A stretch of 64,000 bases of DNA from Cellulosimicrobium cellulans (GCF_007679345.1 NZ_VEGH01000006.1:124001-188000), one strand, 5' to 3'; positions 43,649 to 53,400 are shown, numbered from the stretch's first letter. Numbers and translations: made by a program. The notes: generated from the sequence alone by a model not told the origin.

Positions 43649-44431
43649 TCAGCCCCGCGGGCGCCCCTCCGCGTCGATGCCCGTGTCCGGCGGCGGCCAG
43701 AACGTGCGCAGCAGCTCCTCGGGGGTGAGCACCGCCTCGGCGTGCTCGACCGCCTCGTCGTCGCCGGCGAGCGCGCGGACCTCGTCGTGGATCCGCTCCA
43801 TCGAGGCGTCCAGCTGGGCGGCCACGTCGGCGGCGAGCTTGAGAGAGTCGGTGAGGTGCCGGGGCACCTGCCGGCCGTACTTGTAGAAGATCTTGTGCTC
43901 GAGGCTCGCCCAGAAGTCCATCGCGATGGTGCGGAGCTGGATCTCGACGACCACGTCCTCCACGCGGTCGGACAGGTAGACCGGCACCTGCACGATGAGG
44001 TGCAGCGACTGGTAGCCGTTGGGCTTCGGGTGCGCGATGTAGTCGCGCTCCTCGAGCAGCGTGAGGTCGGACTGGCCGACGAGCATGTCCCGCACCCGGT
44101 AGATGTCCGAGACGAACGAGCAGGTGACCCGCACCCCCGCGACGTCGAACATCTGCTCCCGGACCGCCGCGGGCGTCAGCGGGATGCCCTTGCGCCGGCA
44201 CTTGGCTACGATCGACTCGAACGACTTGAGCCGGGAGCCGACGTGCTCGACCGGGTTGTAGTTGGCCATGTGCCGGAACTCGTCGCGCAGGATCGCGATC
44301 TTGGTCATGACCTCGTCGATGCCGAACTTGTACGTCAGCGCCAGCCGGCGCATGTCGCGCATGAGCGCCCGGAGCTCGGCCGGGTCGGGCAGGGCCGACG
44401 GGTCGGGAGTGCGCTGCACGGTGCCGGTCAT
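43649..44431 (-). CDS. Small (p)ppGpp synthetase, RelA/SpoT domain
   Basis: A 260-aa stand-alone synthetase of the RelQ/RelP type, making (p)ppGpp from GTP/GDP and ATP. The synthetase core contains RLKSFESIVAKCRRKGIPLT, DVAGVRVTCSF and KPNGYQSLHLIVQVPV, the substrate-binding G-loop and acidic site; VVEIQLRTIAMDFWASLEHK completes it. No hydrolase domain is present. TACGGT ends 6 nt before the ATG, and the GGAGG there is too close for a ribosome site, so the message is probably leaderless. Confidence 0.92.
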   Translation of the reverse strand: MTGTVQRTPDPSALPDPAELRALMRDMRRLALTYKFGIDEVMTKIAILRDEFRHMANYNPVEHVGSRLKSFESIVAKCRRKGIPLTPAAVREQMFDVAGVRVTCSFVSDIYRVRDMLVGQSDLTLLEERDYIAHPKPNGYQSLHLIVQVPVYLSDRVEDVVVEIQLRTIAMDFWASLEHKIFYKYGRQVPRHLTDSLKLAADVAAQLDASMERIHDEVRALAGDDEAVEHAEAVLTPEELLRTFWPPPDTGIDAEGRPRG

Positions 44432-44437
44432 GCCTCC

Positions 44438-44443
44438 ACCGTA
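44438..44443 (-). promoter_or_regulatory. -10 box of the small alarmone synthetase
   Basis: TACGGT on the minus strand, 6 nt before the ATG at 44431, between the hemolysin III stop and this gene. It suggests a separate leaderless promoter rather than read-through only. Confidence 0.5.
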
Positions 44444-44460
44444 GTTGCCCCAAGAGGGGG

Positions 44461-45132
44461 TCAGCGCAGGACCGCCAGGGCCGCGGCGGCGTAGTGGCAG
44501 GAGAAGCCGACGACGGTGAGCGCGTGGAACACCTCGTGGAACCCGAACCAGCGCGGGCTGGGGTTCGGTCGCTTGAGGCCGTAGACCACGGCGCCGACCG
44601 TGTACGCCAGGCCGCCGAGGGCGACGAGCCACACCACCTCGGCGCCGCCGTTGGGCGCCCGCCCGAACGCGGGCAGGAACCACACGGCGACCCAGCCGAG
44701 CGCGACGTACACCGGCACGTAGACCCAGCGCGGCGCGCCGAGCCAGAACACGCGCGCGAGCAGGCCGACCAGCGCGCCGGCCCAGACGATGATCAGCAGC
44801 GTCCGCGCCGTCGACGCGGGCAGCAGCGCGACCGCCAGCGGCGTGTAAGTGCCCGAGATGACCAGGAAGATGTTGGTGTGGTCCATCCGGCGCAGGACGC
44901 CGGCGACCCGCGGGGACCAGGTGCCGCGGTGGTAGACGGCGCTCGTGCCGAACAGCAGCATCGCGGCCACGCCGAAGACCGCGCTGGCGAGCGTCAGCGG
45001 CGTGGTGGGGGCGAGCACGACGAGCACGACCGAGGCGACGGTCGCCACCGGGAACATGCCGGCGTGGATCCAGCCGCGCAGCCGCGGCTTGACGGCGTCG
45101 GCGATCTGCTCGGCGGTCTCGGTGACGTCCAC
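44461..45132 (-). CDS. Hemolysin III family (PAQR/TrhA) membrane protein
   Basis: A 223-aa seven-segment membrane protein. The conserved metal-site parts are LFGTSAVYHRGTWSP (Ser-x3-His), DHTNIFLVISGTYTPLAVAL (Asp) and the final GFHEVFHALTVVGFSCHY (H-x3-H). E. coli TrhA maintains membrane energetics; true haemolysis is unproven for most members. GTG 45132 is chosen behind GGAGGA; an earlier GTG-like start at 45171 lacks one. The place beside the Z-prenyl synthase recalls Rv1085c-Rv1086. Confidence 0.9.
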   Translation of the reverse strand: MDVTETAEQIADAVKPRLRGWIHAGMFPVATVASVVLVVLAPTTPLTLASAVFGVAAMLLFGTSAVYHRGTWSPRVAGVLRRMDHTNIFLVISGTYTPLAVALLPASTARTLLIIVWAGALVGLLARVFWLGAPRWVYVPVYVALGWVAVWFLPAFGRAPNGGAEVVWLVALGGLAYTVGAVVYGLKRPNPSPRWFGFHEVFHALTVVGFSCHYAAAALAVLR

Positions 45133-45213
45133 GGCGGGTCCTCCCTCGTGCTCGCGGTGGGGGCGGCGCACCGACGGCGCGCCGTCGCGGCGGCTCGCGA
45201 CGCGGTCGAGCCT

Positions 45214-45248
45214 AACCTACGAATGCGTAGGTTACGGGTGCGTAGGTT
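45214..45248. promoter_or_regulatory. Three copies of CGTAGGTT, one inverted
   Basis: AACCTACG (45214-45221), then CGTAGGTT at 45226-45233 and 45241-45248. The first two form an inverted repeat around AATG, the last two a direct repeat 15 bp apart. They lie in the 243-bp divergent spacer between hemolysin III and the prenyl synthase, and the AT-richer motif looks like a regulator site. Confidence 0.5.
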
Positions 45249-45375
45249 GTGCGCCCGGCGCCGGTCGCGCGGCCTGCACGAATCCTCCTCGCGGGGGCCG
45301 CGGGACGCGCGGTGCCGTGCCGCGCGCGAGCGGTAGCGTGAGCACGCCAGCCGCCCATGATGAGGAGACCCGCGC

Positions 45376-46137
45376 GTGCGCCTGCCCCACCCGCTCTACG
45401 GGCTGTACGAGCGCCGCCTCGCCGCCTCGCTGCCCCGCGACCGGGTCCCGCGGCACGTCGGCGTCATCCTGGACGGCAACCGGCGGTGGGCGCGGCAGCT
45501 CGGCGAGTCCACCGCCACCGGGCACCGGCGCGGCGCGGACCGGATCGCGGACCTCCTGGCCTGGGGCGAGGAGGTCGGCGTCGAGGTCGTCACGCTCTGG
45601 ATGCTGTCGACGGACAACCTGAGCCGCGACCCCGAGGAGCTGGACTCGCTCCTGGGCATCATCGAGGACGCGGTGCGCGAGCTCGCGGCCACCCGGCGCT
45701 GGCGGCTGCAGGCGGTCGGCTCCCTCGACCTGCTCCCGGAGCACACCCGGGCGACGCTGCGGGACGCCGAGTCCGCCACGGCCGACGTCCGCGGACTGCA
45801 CGTGAACGTCGCGATCGGCTACGGCGGCCGCCGGGAGATCGCGGACGCCGTGCGGTCCTACCTGCGCGAGCGGGCCGCCGAGGGCGCGACGCTGGACGAC
45901 ATCGCGGCGACCTTCGACGTCGAGCACATCGCCGACCACCTCTACACCAAGGGCCAGCCCGACCCCGACCTGGTGATCCGCACGTCGGGGGAGCAGCGGC
46001 TCGGCGGCTTCATGCTGTGGCAGTCGGTGCACTCCGAGTACTACTTCTGCGAGGTCTACTGGCCGGACTTCCGGCGGGTCGACTTCCTGCGCGCGGTCCG
46101 CGACTACGCCGCCCGGGAGCGCCGGCACGGCCAGTGA
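45376..46137 (+). CDS. Short-chain Z-isoprenyl diphosphate synthase
   Basis: A 253-aa cis-prenyltransferase. The pyrophosphate site is GVILDGNRRWAR (D33), followed by GADRIADLLAWGEEVGVEVV and the C-terminal PDLVIRTSGEQRLGGFMLWQ. The N-terminal YGLYERRL and the neighbourhood match Rv1086, the (2Z,6E)-farnesyl diphosphate synthase, more than the long-chain UppS (Rv2361c type). It would supply the precursor for decaprenyl phosphate. GTG 45376 follows GAGGAG; TAGCGT near 45333 is a likely -10 box. Confidence 0.87.
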   Translation: MRLPHPLYGLYERRLAASLPRDRVPRHVGVILDGNRRWARQLGESTATGHRRGADRIADLLAWGEEVGVEVVTLWMLSTDNLSRDPEELDSLLGIIEDAVRELAATRRWRLQAVGSLDLLPEHTRATLRDAESATADVRGLHVNVAIGYGGRREIADAVRSYLRERAAEGATLDDIAATFDVEHIADHLYTKGQPDPDLVIRTSGEQRLGGFMLWQSVHSEYYFCEVYWPDFRRVDFLRAVRDYAARERRHGQ

Positions 46138-46461
46138 CGCGCCGGTCGCGCGCCGCCGCCGGGCCCTGCCCCGGCGACCCGGACGACGCCGCGGCGTCCC
46201 GCGGGTGAACAACGTGTTGCGGATCACACCCGCGGCGTGTCGCGCGCGCGGACGTGTCGGAGGCGCGGCGTAGCGTCCGGAGCAACGGGCGGCACCCGCC
46301 GCCCCCGGGAGGCCAGCCCATGGAGCATCCGCTCCGGGGGGAGGGCCGGTCCTGGCCCTCCGCGGCCGGCCGCCCTCGTCCCGTCACCGAGCGCCGCAGG
46401 ACCCGCGGGTCCGGCGCGAGGGGTCCGACTCGGCGCTGAGCAGCGCCGGAGGGAGCCTGCC
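46138..46461 (+). other. Leader region upstream of phoH
   Basis: A 324-bp stretch without a recognisable gene. It holds GCGGGTG and CACCCGC arms flanking CAACGTGTTG (46200-46233), a TAGCGT -10 box near 46270, and a 39-codon frame from ATG 46320 to the stop at 46439, preceded by GGGAGG. The frame is Arg/Gly/Pro-rich and may be a leader peptide or chance. The implied phoH mRNA leader is about 185 nt, and so could be regulatory. Confidence 0.4.
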
Positions 46462-47808
46462 GTGGTCAGCAAGCTGGGAACCGCCACCGCCTCGACCGAC
46501 CAGCCGGAGGGGCGCCGGACGCACGTCCTCGACACCTCCGTCCTCCTGTCGGACCCGCGGGCGATCACGCGGTTCGCCGAGCACGACGTGGTCCTCCCCG
46601 TCGTCGTGATCACCGAGCTCGAGGCCAAGCGGCACCACGCCGAGCTCGGCTACTTCGCCCGTGCGGCCCTGCGGCTGCTGGACGACCTGCGGGTCGCGCA
46701 CGGCGGGCTGGACACGCCGATCCCGCTCGGGGAGCAGGGCGGCACGCTGCGGGTCGAGCTCAACCACACCGACCCGGCGGTGCTGCCGGCCGGTTTCCGG
46801 CTGGGGGACAACGACACCCGCATCCTCGCGTGCGCCGCCAACCTCGCGGCGGAGGGCCACGACGTCACCGTGGTCTCCAAGGACCTGCCGATGCGGATCA
46901 AGGCGTCGGCGATCGGCCTGCGGGCGGAGGAGTACCGGCACGAGCTCGCCGTCGACTCCGGCTGGACCGGCATGGACGCGCTCGACCTCACCGAGCAGCA
47001 GATGGCCGACCTGTGGGAGCACGAGTCGCTGCCGCTGGCGGACCTGCCCGACGCCCCGACGCTGCCGACCCACACCGGCCTGGTGATGCACAGCCCGCGC
47101 GGCTCGGCGCTCGGCCGGGTCACCGCCGACAAGCACGTGCAGGTGGTGCGTGGCGACCAGGACGTCTTCGGCCTGCACGGCCGCAGCGCGGAGCAGCGCA
47201 TCGCGATCGACCTGCTGATGGACGAGTCGGTCGGCATCGTGTCGCTGGGCGGACGGGCCGGCACCGGCAAGTCGGCGCTCGCGCTGTGCGCCGGGCTGGA
47301 GGCCGTGCTGGAGCGCCGGCAGCACCGCAAGGTCATGGTGTTCCGGCCGCTCTACGCGGTCGGCGGCCAGGAGCTCGGCTACCTGCCGGGCAGCGAGGCC
47401 GAGAAGATGAACCCCTGGGCCCAGGCGGTGTTCGACACCCTGGGCGCGGTGGTCAGCCGCGAGGTGGTCGAGGAGATCATGGACCGCGAGCTGCTGGAGG
47501 TGCTGCCGCTGACGCACATCCGCGGGCGGTCGCTGCACGACGCCTTCGTGATCGTCGACGAGGCGCAGTCCCTCGAGCGGAACGTGCTGCTGACCGTGCT
47601 GTCCCGGATCGGGCAGAGCTCGCGCGTGGTGCTCACCCACGACGTCGCGCAGCGGGACAACCTGCGCGTCGGCCGGCACGACGGCGTCGCGGCGGTGATC
47701 GAGGCGCTCAAGGGGCACCCGCTGTTCGCGCACGTGACGCTGACCCGCTCGGAGCGGTCGCCGGTCGCGGCCCTGGTGACGGAGATGCTGGAGGGCATCG
47801 AGCTCTGA
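46462..47808 (+). CDS. phoH2: PhoH2-type PIN-PhoH RNA helicase/ribonuclease
   Basis: A 448-aa fusion. The N-terminal PIN ribonuclease domain (about residues 20-145: [16 protein letters not shown] with acidic site, [33 protein letters not shown]) is followed by a PhoH ATPase domain: Walker [14 protein letters not shown], Walker [16 protein letters not shown]. PhoH2 proteins unwind and cleave RNA, and in mycobacteria are encoded with a small antitoxin-like partner. GTG 46462 follows GGAGGGAG. A hairpin 22 bp after the stop ends transcription. Confidence 0.92.
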   Translation: MVSKLGTATASTDQPEGRRTHVLDTSVLLSDPRAITRFAEHDVVLPVVVITELEAKRHHAELGYFARAALRLLDDLRVAHGGLDTPIPLGEQGGTLRVELNHTDPAVLPAGFRLGDNDTRILACAANLAAEGHDVTVVSKDLPMRIKASAIGLRAEEYRHELAVDSGWTGMDALDLTEQQMADLWEHESLPLADLPDAPTLPTHTGLVMHSPRGSALGRVTADKHVQVVRGDQDVFGLHGRSAEQRIAIDLLMDESVGIVSLGGRAGTGKSALALCAGLEAVLERRQHRKVMVFRPLYAVGGQELGYLPGSEAEKMNPWAQAVFDTLGAVVSREVVEEIMDRELLEVLPLTHIRGRSLHDAFVIVDEAQSLERNVLLTVLSRIGQSSRVVLTHDVAQRDNLRVGRHDGVAAVIEALKGHPLFAHVTLTRSERSPVAALVTEMLEGIEL

Positions 47809-47829
47809 CGCCCCGACCGCCCGGCCGCT

Positions 47830-47897
47830 CTCGCCGAGCGTGCAGCAGATGTCGCTTCCCCGGCCGGGAAGACGACGTCTACTGCACGCTCGGCGAG
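47830..47897. repeat. 68-bp palindrome (25-bp arms) between phoH2 and FUSC gene
   Basis: Left arm 47830-47854 begins CTCGCCGAGCGTGCAG; right arm 47873-47897 is its complement with two G-T pairs. A nested TTCCC/GGGAA stem lies inside. The right arm is part of the FUSC coding end, including its stop. It shares the outer CGCCGAG with the 19-bp array family and probably terminates both convergent genes. Confidence 0.75.
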
Positions 47898-49006
47898 GTG
47901 GCGGGGATCGGCGAGGGAGTGGGGGTCGGGGTGGGGGGCGTGGGGTCCGGGCGGGCCGCCAGGACCGCGACCACGAGGCCGACCACCGCGCCGGCGGCCG
48001 TGTCCAGGGCGCGGTCGAGGGCCAGCCGGGTCGGGTCCAGCGGCGCGCCCAGCGACGTCATCAGCAGCGCCATGGGGGTGATGGTGAGCATCGCGACCCC
48101 GTAGTGCCGGGCGACGACCAGCTCGGTCGCGGTCTGCAGCACCACGACGAGCGCCGCGACGGCCCAGAACGGCAGGTGCGCCCCGAGCAGCGGGAGCGCG
48201 ATGGCGACGCCCGCGGCGGTGCCCGCGGCGCGCTGCAGCGCCCGGACGCCCATGTGCCGGACGTGCGCGCCCTGCAGGACGGCCGCGGCGCCCATCACGG
48301 CCCAGGCCGGATGTCCCCAGCCGGCGGCGGACGCGACGGCCCCGGCGAGCGCGGCGGCCACCGCGACGGAGGCCGTGGGGGAGAGGGCCGCGCCGCCCGC
48401 GGTGCCGGCGCGCACGACGTCGCGCACCCGCGGCGCGGGCTCGGTCGGACGCCCGCGGCGCCGGTCGAGCGACCAGCCGGCGTTGCAGACCAGGCAGGCG
48501 ACGAGCGCGCCGCCCGCGACCGCGAGGCCCCGCGCCAGGACGTCGCCCGCGCCGGCGGCGGCGGCCGTGCCGGCACCCGCCGCGAAGACGAGGATCGTCG
48601 CCCCCGGCGGGCCGGTGCGCAGCGCCACCGCACCGGCCGTGGCGCCCGCGGCGAGCAGCGTCAGCACGGCCAGCTCCGCGACGACCGGGGCGCCCGCGGC
48701 GGCCAGGGCCGACATCGCCACCACGGTCGCCGTGAGGGCGCCGCCGACCAGCGCCATGAGCCGCAGCCGCCAGGCGTACCCGCTCGACCGCCCGTAGAGC
48801 GACGCGAGCGCGCCGAGCGAGGCGTAGCCGGCGAGCTCGTGGTGGCCGATCGTGGCGACCAGCAGGAACGCCAGCGCGACGCTCGCACCGCACCGCAGCG
48901 CCCCGCCGAGGGAGTCCCGGGTGCTCGGCCCGCCCCGGTGCGGCCTCAGGGCGGCGCGGAGCTGGGACGGGTGCAGGAGGGCGGCGGCGAGGGACAGACG
49001 GTGCAC
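47879..49006 (-). CDS. FUSC family integral membrane protein
   Basis: A 375-aa protein with about ten membrane segments in two similar halves, of the fusaric-acid-resistance/aromatic-acid-exporter type. The second half (GAVASAAGWGHPAWAVMGAA; RALQRAAGTAAGVAIALPLL) carries the FUSC core. The C-terminus is a Pro/Thr tail (ARPDPTPPTPTPTPSPIPAT). GTG 49006. A divergent MarR gene and a palindrome between them point to regulated export of an organic acid or phenolic compound. Confidence 0.82.
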   Translation of the reverse strand: MHRLSLAAALLHPSQLRAALRPHRGGPSTRDSLGGALRCGASVALAFLLVATIGHHELAGYASLGALASLYGRSSGYAWRLRLMALVGGALTATVVAMSALAAAGAPVVAELAVLTLLAAGATAGAVALRTGPPGATILVFAAGAGTAAAAGAGDVLARGLAVAGGALVACLVCNAGWSLDRRRGRPTEPAPRVRDVVRAGTAGGAALSPTASVAVAAALAGAVASAAGWGHPAWAVMGAAAVLQGAHVRHMGVRALQRAAGTAAGVAIALPLLGAHLPFWAVAALVVVLQTATELVVARHYGVAMLTITPMALLMTSLGAPLDPTRLALDRALDTAAGAVVGLVVAVLAARPDPTPPTPTPTPSPIPATSPSVQ

Positions 49007-49041
49007 CTGCTGATCCTGCCACGCAGTCGTTCACCGGTAAA

Positions 49042-49055
49042 TGATTCGTGAAGCA
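49042..49055. promoter_or_regulatory. Candidate MarR operator (FUSC/marR spacer)
   Basis: TGATTC-GT-GAAGCA is a 6-bp inverted repeat with one mismatch. It lies in the 74-bp spacer between the FUSC start (49006) and the MarR start (49081). TTCAC/GTGAA arms at 49030-49034 and 49048-49052 offer a second overlapping symmetry. Confidence 0.5.
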
Positions 49056-49080
49056 ACTCACGCTCGGTAGGGTGGCGGCC

Positions 49081-49566
49081 GTGGACAGCGTGGACCGCCT
49101 CCGTGCGGACTGGGAGCGCGAGGCGCCGGGGCTCGACGTCGCGCCGATCGCCGTGGCCGGGCGGATCACCCGGATCGCCGCGCTGCTGGACGCCCGGGCG
49201 GAGGCCGCGCTGGCGGAGGCGGACCTGACGCGGGGCGAGTTCGACGTGCTCTGCGCCCTGCGCCGGGCCGGGCGCGCGCTGCGGGCCGCCGAGGTGTCCA
49301 CGATCACCGCCGCCTCGCCGGCCGCGATCACCAAGCGCGCGGACACGCTGGTGCGCGCCGGCCTGGTGGCGCGGGCGATCCCGCACCGGGACCGCCGGGG
49401 TGTGCTCCTCGAGCTCACCGACGAGGGTCGCGCCGCGGTCGACCGGCTGATGCCCGAGCACCTCGCCCGCGAGGCCGACGCCCTGGCCGCCCTGGACGGG
49501 GACGAGGCGGAGGCGCTCGCGGCGCTGCTGTCCCGGGTGCTCGTCCGGGTCGAGGGCGGGGCCTGA
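49081..49566 (+). CDS. MarR family transcriptional regulator
   Basis: A 161-aa MarR protein: DSVDRLRADWEREAPGLDVA is a common opening, and the winged helix spans RAAEVSTITAASPAAITKRA through HRDRRGVLLELTDEGRAAVD. It probably controls the divergent FUSC exporter. The start is set at GTG 49081 because TAGGGT ends 7 nt before it and family members begin at this residue; in-frame GTGs at 49048 and 49072 would add 3-11 residues. Confidence 0.88.
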   Translation: MDSVDRLRADWEREAPGLDVAPIAVAGRITRIAALLDARAEAALAEADLTRGEFDVLCALRRAGRALRAAEVSTITAASPAAITKRADTLVRAGLVARAIPHRDRRGVLLELTDEGRAAVDRLMPEHLAREADALAALDGDEAEALAALLSRVLVRVEGGA

Positions 49567-49687
49567 GCGCGGGTCCGGGCGGCCGCCGGGGCCCCGACGG
49601 CTGACCAGGTCGACGCCCTCCGCGCGGCCCGTTCGCGGGTGAAGATCGTCCGCGACATCCGGTTTCCTCCCCTGTGACCGCTCACAT

Positions 49688-49701
49688 GGGACCGAGGTCC
49701 C
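49688..49701. promoter_or_regulatory. DosR-box-like palindrome upstream of chemoreceptor
   Basis: GGGACCGAGGTCCC, a perfect 14-bp inverted repeat 72 bp before the start codon. The identical sequence occurs upstream of fumC (53401-53414). It resembles the GGGAC-N4-GTCCC core bound by DosR/DevR-type regulators. Confidence 0.55.
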
Positions 49702-49773
49702 TCCGATGGGTCGGCGACACCGCCGGCGGCCCACCCGGCCGACCGGCGCCCGCCCTCGGCCCAGGAGACCACC

Positions 49774-51905
49774 GTGCCCCTGCCCCGACTGCGCACCAGC
49801 CTGCGCGCTCAGCTCGTCGCGACCGGAGCCGGCGCCGTCGCCGTCACCGCCGCCCTGCTCACCGCCGTCGGCGGCTGGCAGGTGACCGGCCTCGCGTCCC
49901 AGGCGGGCGACGACGTCGACCGCCTGATGCGCGACTCCATGTCGCAGACGACGCAGCAGGCGGTGACGATGGTCGGGACCCAGGTGGCCACGGTCACCGA
50001 CCGGATGGCGTCCAGCCTCCGGGTGGCCCAGGAGACGTTCGCGCAGGCCGGGGCGCTGACCTTCGAGGGCTCCGAGCACTGGACCGTCACCGACCAGACC
50101 ACGGGCGCCACCGAGGAGGTCGACCTGCCGCGCCTGCAGGTCGGCGGCACCTGGCTCGGCCGTACCACGGACCCCGCGGTCCCGGTCCCCGTCGTCGACG
50201 ACATCACGTCGCTGCTCGACGCCCCCGTCACCGTCTTCCAGCGGGTCGACGCCGAGGGCGACATGCTGCGCGTCGCGACGAGCGTGACGAACGCCGACGG
50301 CGCGCGGGTCATCGGCACCGCGATCGGCGCGACGGGTGCCGACGGCACGCCGAACGCCGTGGTCGCCTCGCTGCTGGCCGGGCAGCCGTACTACGGCACG
50401 GCGACCGTCGTCGGGCAGCCGTACGTCACGGCCTACGCGCCGCTGATGGCCGGCGACGACGTCGTGGGCGCGCTGTTCGTCGGCGTCCCGCAGACCGAGG
50501 TCGACGCCCCGCTGCGCGCCGCGCTGGCCGAGGTGGCCGTCGGCGAGGAGGGCTACCTGACCGTCGCGGACGCGGACGGGAAGTGGGTCGTCCCGCCGCC
50601 GGGAGCGCAGGCGGGCGACGCCGCGGGCTCCGTGGACGCGGACGGCGAGGCGTACGCGCCCCGGCTGGTCGAGGCCGCCGCCGCGCTGGGCGAGGGGAGA
50701 CGGCGACCGAGCGCGTGGACCTCGGGGAGGCCGGCGCCGCCACCGTGCAGCTCGCCCGGTACGCGCCGTGGGGCTGGACCGTCGCCGCGTGGGGCTTCGA
50801 CGCCGACCTGCGCGCGGTGTCCGCCGAGCTGGAGTCCGGCGCGGGCACCCTCATGCTCACGCTGCTGGTGGCCGGGCTCGTGGTGGCCGCGGCGGCGGTC
50901 GCGCTCGTCGTGTGGATCTCGGGCCGGGTCGTCGCGCGGGTCGGCCGGCTCACCACCGCGCTGCGGCGGGTCGCGGACCGGGACCTGTCCGTGGCGGTGC
51001 GCGGCGAGGGCCGCGACGAGATCGGCGTGATGGGCGCCGCCCTCGGCGAGGCCATCGACGCCATGCGCGCCGCGCTCACCCGGATGCGCGAGGGCGCCGA
51101 GGCCGTGCGCGGCACCGCGGGCCGGCTCGACGGGTCGTCCGGGACGCTGGAGGAGGCCGCGGGGCGCACGGTGTCCCGCGCCGAGGGCGTCGCCGGCTCC
51201 GCCTCCGTCGTGAGCACCGAGGTGCAGACCGTGACCGCGGCGATGACCGAGATGCGCGCGTCGATCGAGTCGGTCGCGCAGGACGTGACCGCGGCCTCCG
51301 GCGAGGCGGCCCAGGCCGTGGGCGTGACCGCCGAGGCGGCCGCGGCGGCCGACCGGCTCGCGGCCTCGACCGGCCAGATCGCGGCCGTGCTCGACACCGT
51401 GACGACCATCGCCGGCCAGACCCACCTGCTGGCGCTGAACGCCAGCATCGAGGCCGCCCGGGCGGGCAGCGCCGGTGCCGGGTTCGCGGTGGTGGCGGGC
51501 GAGGTCAAGGACCTGGCGCAGCAGACGTCCAGCGCGATCGGCACCATCACCCCGGTGCTGGAGGCCGTCACCCGGGACGCCGCGGACGTGCAGGAGTCGG
51601 TGTCCCGGATCTCCCGGGCGGTCGCGACGGTCGACGGGCTGCAGGGCGCGGTGTCCGCGGTGGTCGAGGAGCAGACCGCCACGACGTCGGAGATCGAGCG
51701 CAACCTGGTGGTCGCCGCCGAGAGCACGACCGACATCGCGGGCAGCGCGGCGGACGTCGCGCAGGCGGCCGGCCGGGCGTTCGACGGGGCCGCCGAGGTG
51801 CGGCAGGCCGTCATCACCCTGGGTGACGTCGCCGCCGAGCTCGCGCGGGGTGCGGAGGAATTCACGCTGAACGGGCCCGCCGCGCAGTTCGACCTGGCAC
51901 GCTAG
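49774..51905 (+). pseudogene. Methyl-accepting chemotaxis protein with a one-base frameshift
   Basis: Start GTG 49774 reads TM1 ([20 protein letters not shown]), then a Cache-like periplasmic sensor to about residue 305. The frame then leaves the family, and the shifted frame supplies the rest: end of the sensor ([20 protein letters not shown]), TM2 ([20 protein letters not shown]), HAMP, and a signalling domain with [20 protein letters not shown]. Adding one G to the GGGG run at 50694-50697 restores a continuous protein of about 710 aa. It is either a recent mutation, phase variation or a sequencing error. No other chemotaxis gene is in the window. Confidence 0.8.
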
Positions 51906-51965
51906 GGCGCGGCGCCGTCGGCCCGGGACCCCCTGCCCCGGACCGGCGGCGCCGTCGCGCCGGCG

Positions 51966-53378
51966 TCAGGCCTTCGGGCGGGTCATGCTCAGCAGGTCGA
52001 GCGCCGCGTCCAGCTGCGCCTCGGTGACCTCGCCGCGCTCGACGTAGCCGAGGTCGACGACCGCCTCGCGCACCGTGATGCCCTGCGCCACCGCGTGCTT
52101 GGCGATCTTCGCCGCGGCCTCGTAGCCGATCACCCGGTTCAGCGGGGTGACGATCGACGGGGACGACCCGGCGTAGGCCGCGCCGCGCTCCGTGACGACC
52201 TCGATGCCGTCGACGGTCCGGTCGGCGAGCACCCGGCAGGCCGCCGCGAGCAGCCGCTCGGACTCGAGCACCGCCTGGCCCATGACCGGGATCTGCACGT
52301 TGAGCTCGAACGAGCCGCTCGCGCCGGCCCACGCCACCGTGGCGTCGTTGCCGACCACGCGCGCGGCCACCATGAGGACGGCCTCGGGGATCACCGGGTT
52401 CACCTTGCCCGGCATGATCGACGAGCCCGGCTGCAGGTCGGGGATGCGGATCTCGCCCAGGCCGGTGTTCGGGCCGGAGCCCATCCAGCGCAGGTCGTTG
52501 CAGATCTTGGTCAGGCTGACCGCGATGGTCTTCAGCGCGCCCGACAGCTCGACCAGCCCGTCCCGGGCGCCCTGGGCCTCGAAGTGGTCGCGCGCCTCGG
52601 TGAGCGGCAGGCCCGTCTCCTCGGCGAGCAGGGCGATGACCCGCTGCGGGAAGCCGGCGGGGGTGTTGATGCCGGTGCCCACCGCCGTGCCGCCGAGCGG
52701 GACCTCCGCCACGCGGGGGAGCGCCGCCTGCACCCGCTCCACGCCCCGGCGCACCGCGGCCGCGTAGCCGCCGAACTCCTGGCCGAAGGTCACCGGCGTC
52801 GCGTCCATGAGGTGCGTGCGGCCGGCCTTCACGTCGCCGGCGTGCTTCCCGGCGAGCCGCTCCAGCGAGGCGGCGAGGTGTTCCAGCGCGGGGACGAGGT
52901 CGTTGACCGCGCCGTCGGTGGCGGCCACGTGCACCGAGGTCGGGAAGACGTCGTTCGAGGACTGCGAGGCGTTGACGTGGTCGTTCGGGTGGACGTCGGC
53001 GCCGAGGGACCGGGACGCGAGGGTCGCCAGGACCTCGTTCATGTTCATGTTCGAGGACGTGCCGGAGCCGGTCTGGTAGACGTCGACCGGGAAGTGCGCG
53101 TCGTGCCGGCCGTCGGCGACCTCGTCCGCCGCGTCGGCGATCGCGCGCGCCACGGCGGCGTCGAGGATGCCGAGCTCGGCGTTGGCCAGGGCGGCGGCCT
53201 TCTTGACCCGGGCCAGCGCGGCGACGTGGCCGCGCTCCAGGCCGGTCCCGCTGATCGGGAAGTTCTCTACCGCGCGCCGGGTCTGCGCGCGGTAGAGGGC
53301 GTCCGCGGGGACGCGGACCTCGCCCATCGTGTCGCGCTCGATGCGGTACTGGACGTCGTCGTCGGCGTGCAGGCTCAT
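51966..53378 (-). CDS. fumC: Fumarate hydratase class II
   Basis: A 470-aa iron-free fumarase of the TCA cycle. It carries the superfamily signature [11 protein letters not shown] (about residue 318), plus [31 protein letters not shown] and [17 protein letters not shown]. Length matches the family from ATG 53378; an in-frame upstream GTG (53420) would add 14 non-conserved residues. A CAGGAT box ends 7 nt before the ATG, suggesting leaderless transcription, with a DosR-like palindrome at the -35 position. Confidence 0.95.
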   Translation of the reverse strand: MSLHADDDVQYRIERDTMGEVRVPADALYRAQTRRAVENFPISGTGLERGHVAALARVKKAAALANAELGILDAAVARAIADAADEVADGRHDAHFPVDVYQTGSGTSSNMNMNEVLATLASRSLGADVHPNDHVNASQSSNDVFPTSVHVAATDGAVNDLVPALEHLAASLERLAGKHAGDVKAGRTHLMDATPVTFGQEFGGYAAAVRRGVERVQAALPRVAEVPLGGTAVGTGINTPAGFPQRVIALLAEETGLPLTEARDHFEAQGARDGLVELSGALKTIAVSLTKICNDLRWMGSGPNTGLGEIRIPDLQPGSSIMPGKVNPVIPEAVLMVAARVVGNDATVAWAGASGSFELNVQIPVMGQAVLESERLLAAACRVLADRTVDGIEVVTERGAAYAGSSPSIVTPLNRVIGYEAAAKIAKHAVAQGITVREAVVDLGYVERGEVTEAQLDAALDLLSMTRPKA

Positions 53379-53400
53379 GCGGCCGATCCTGCCACCGCCA

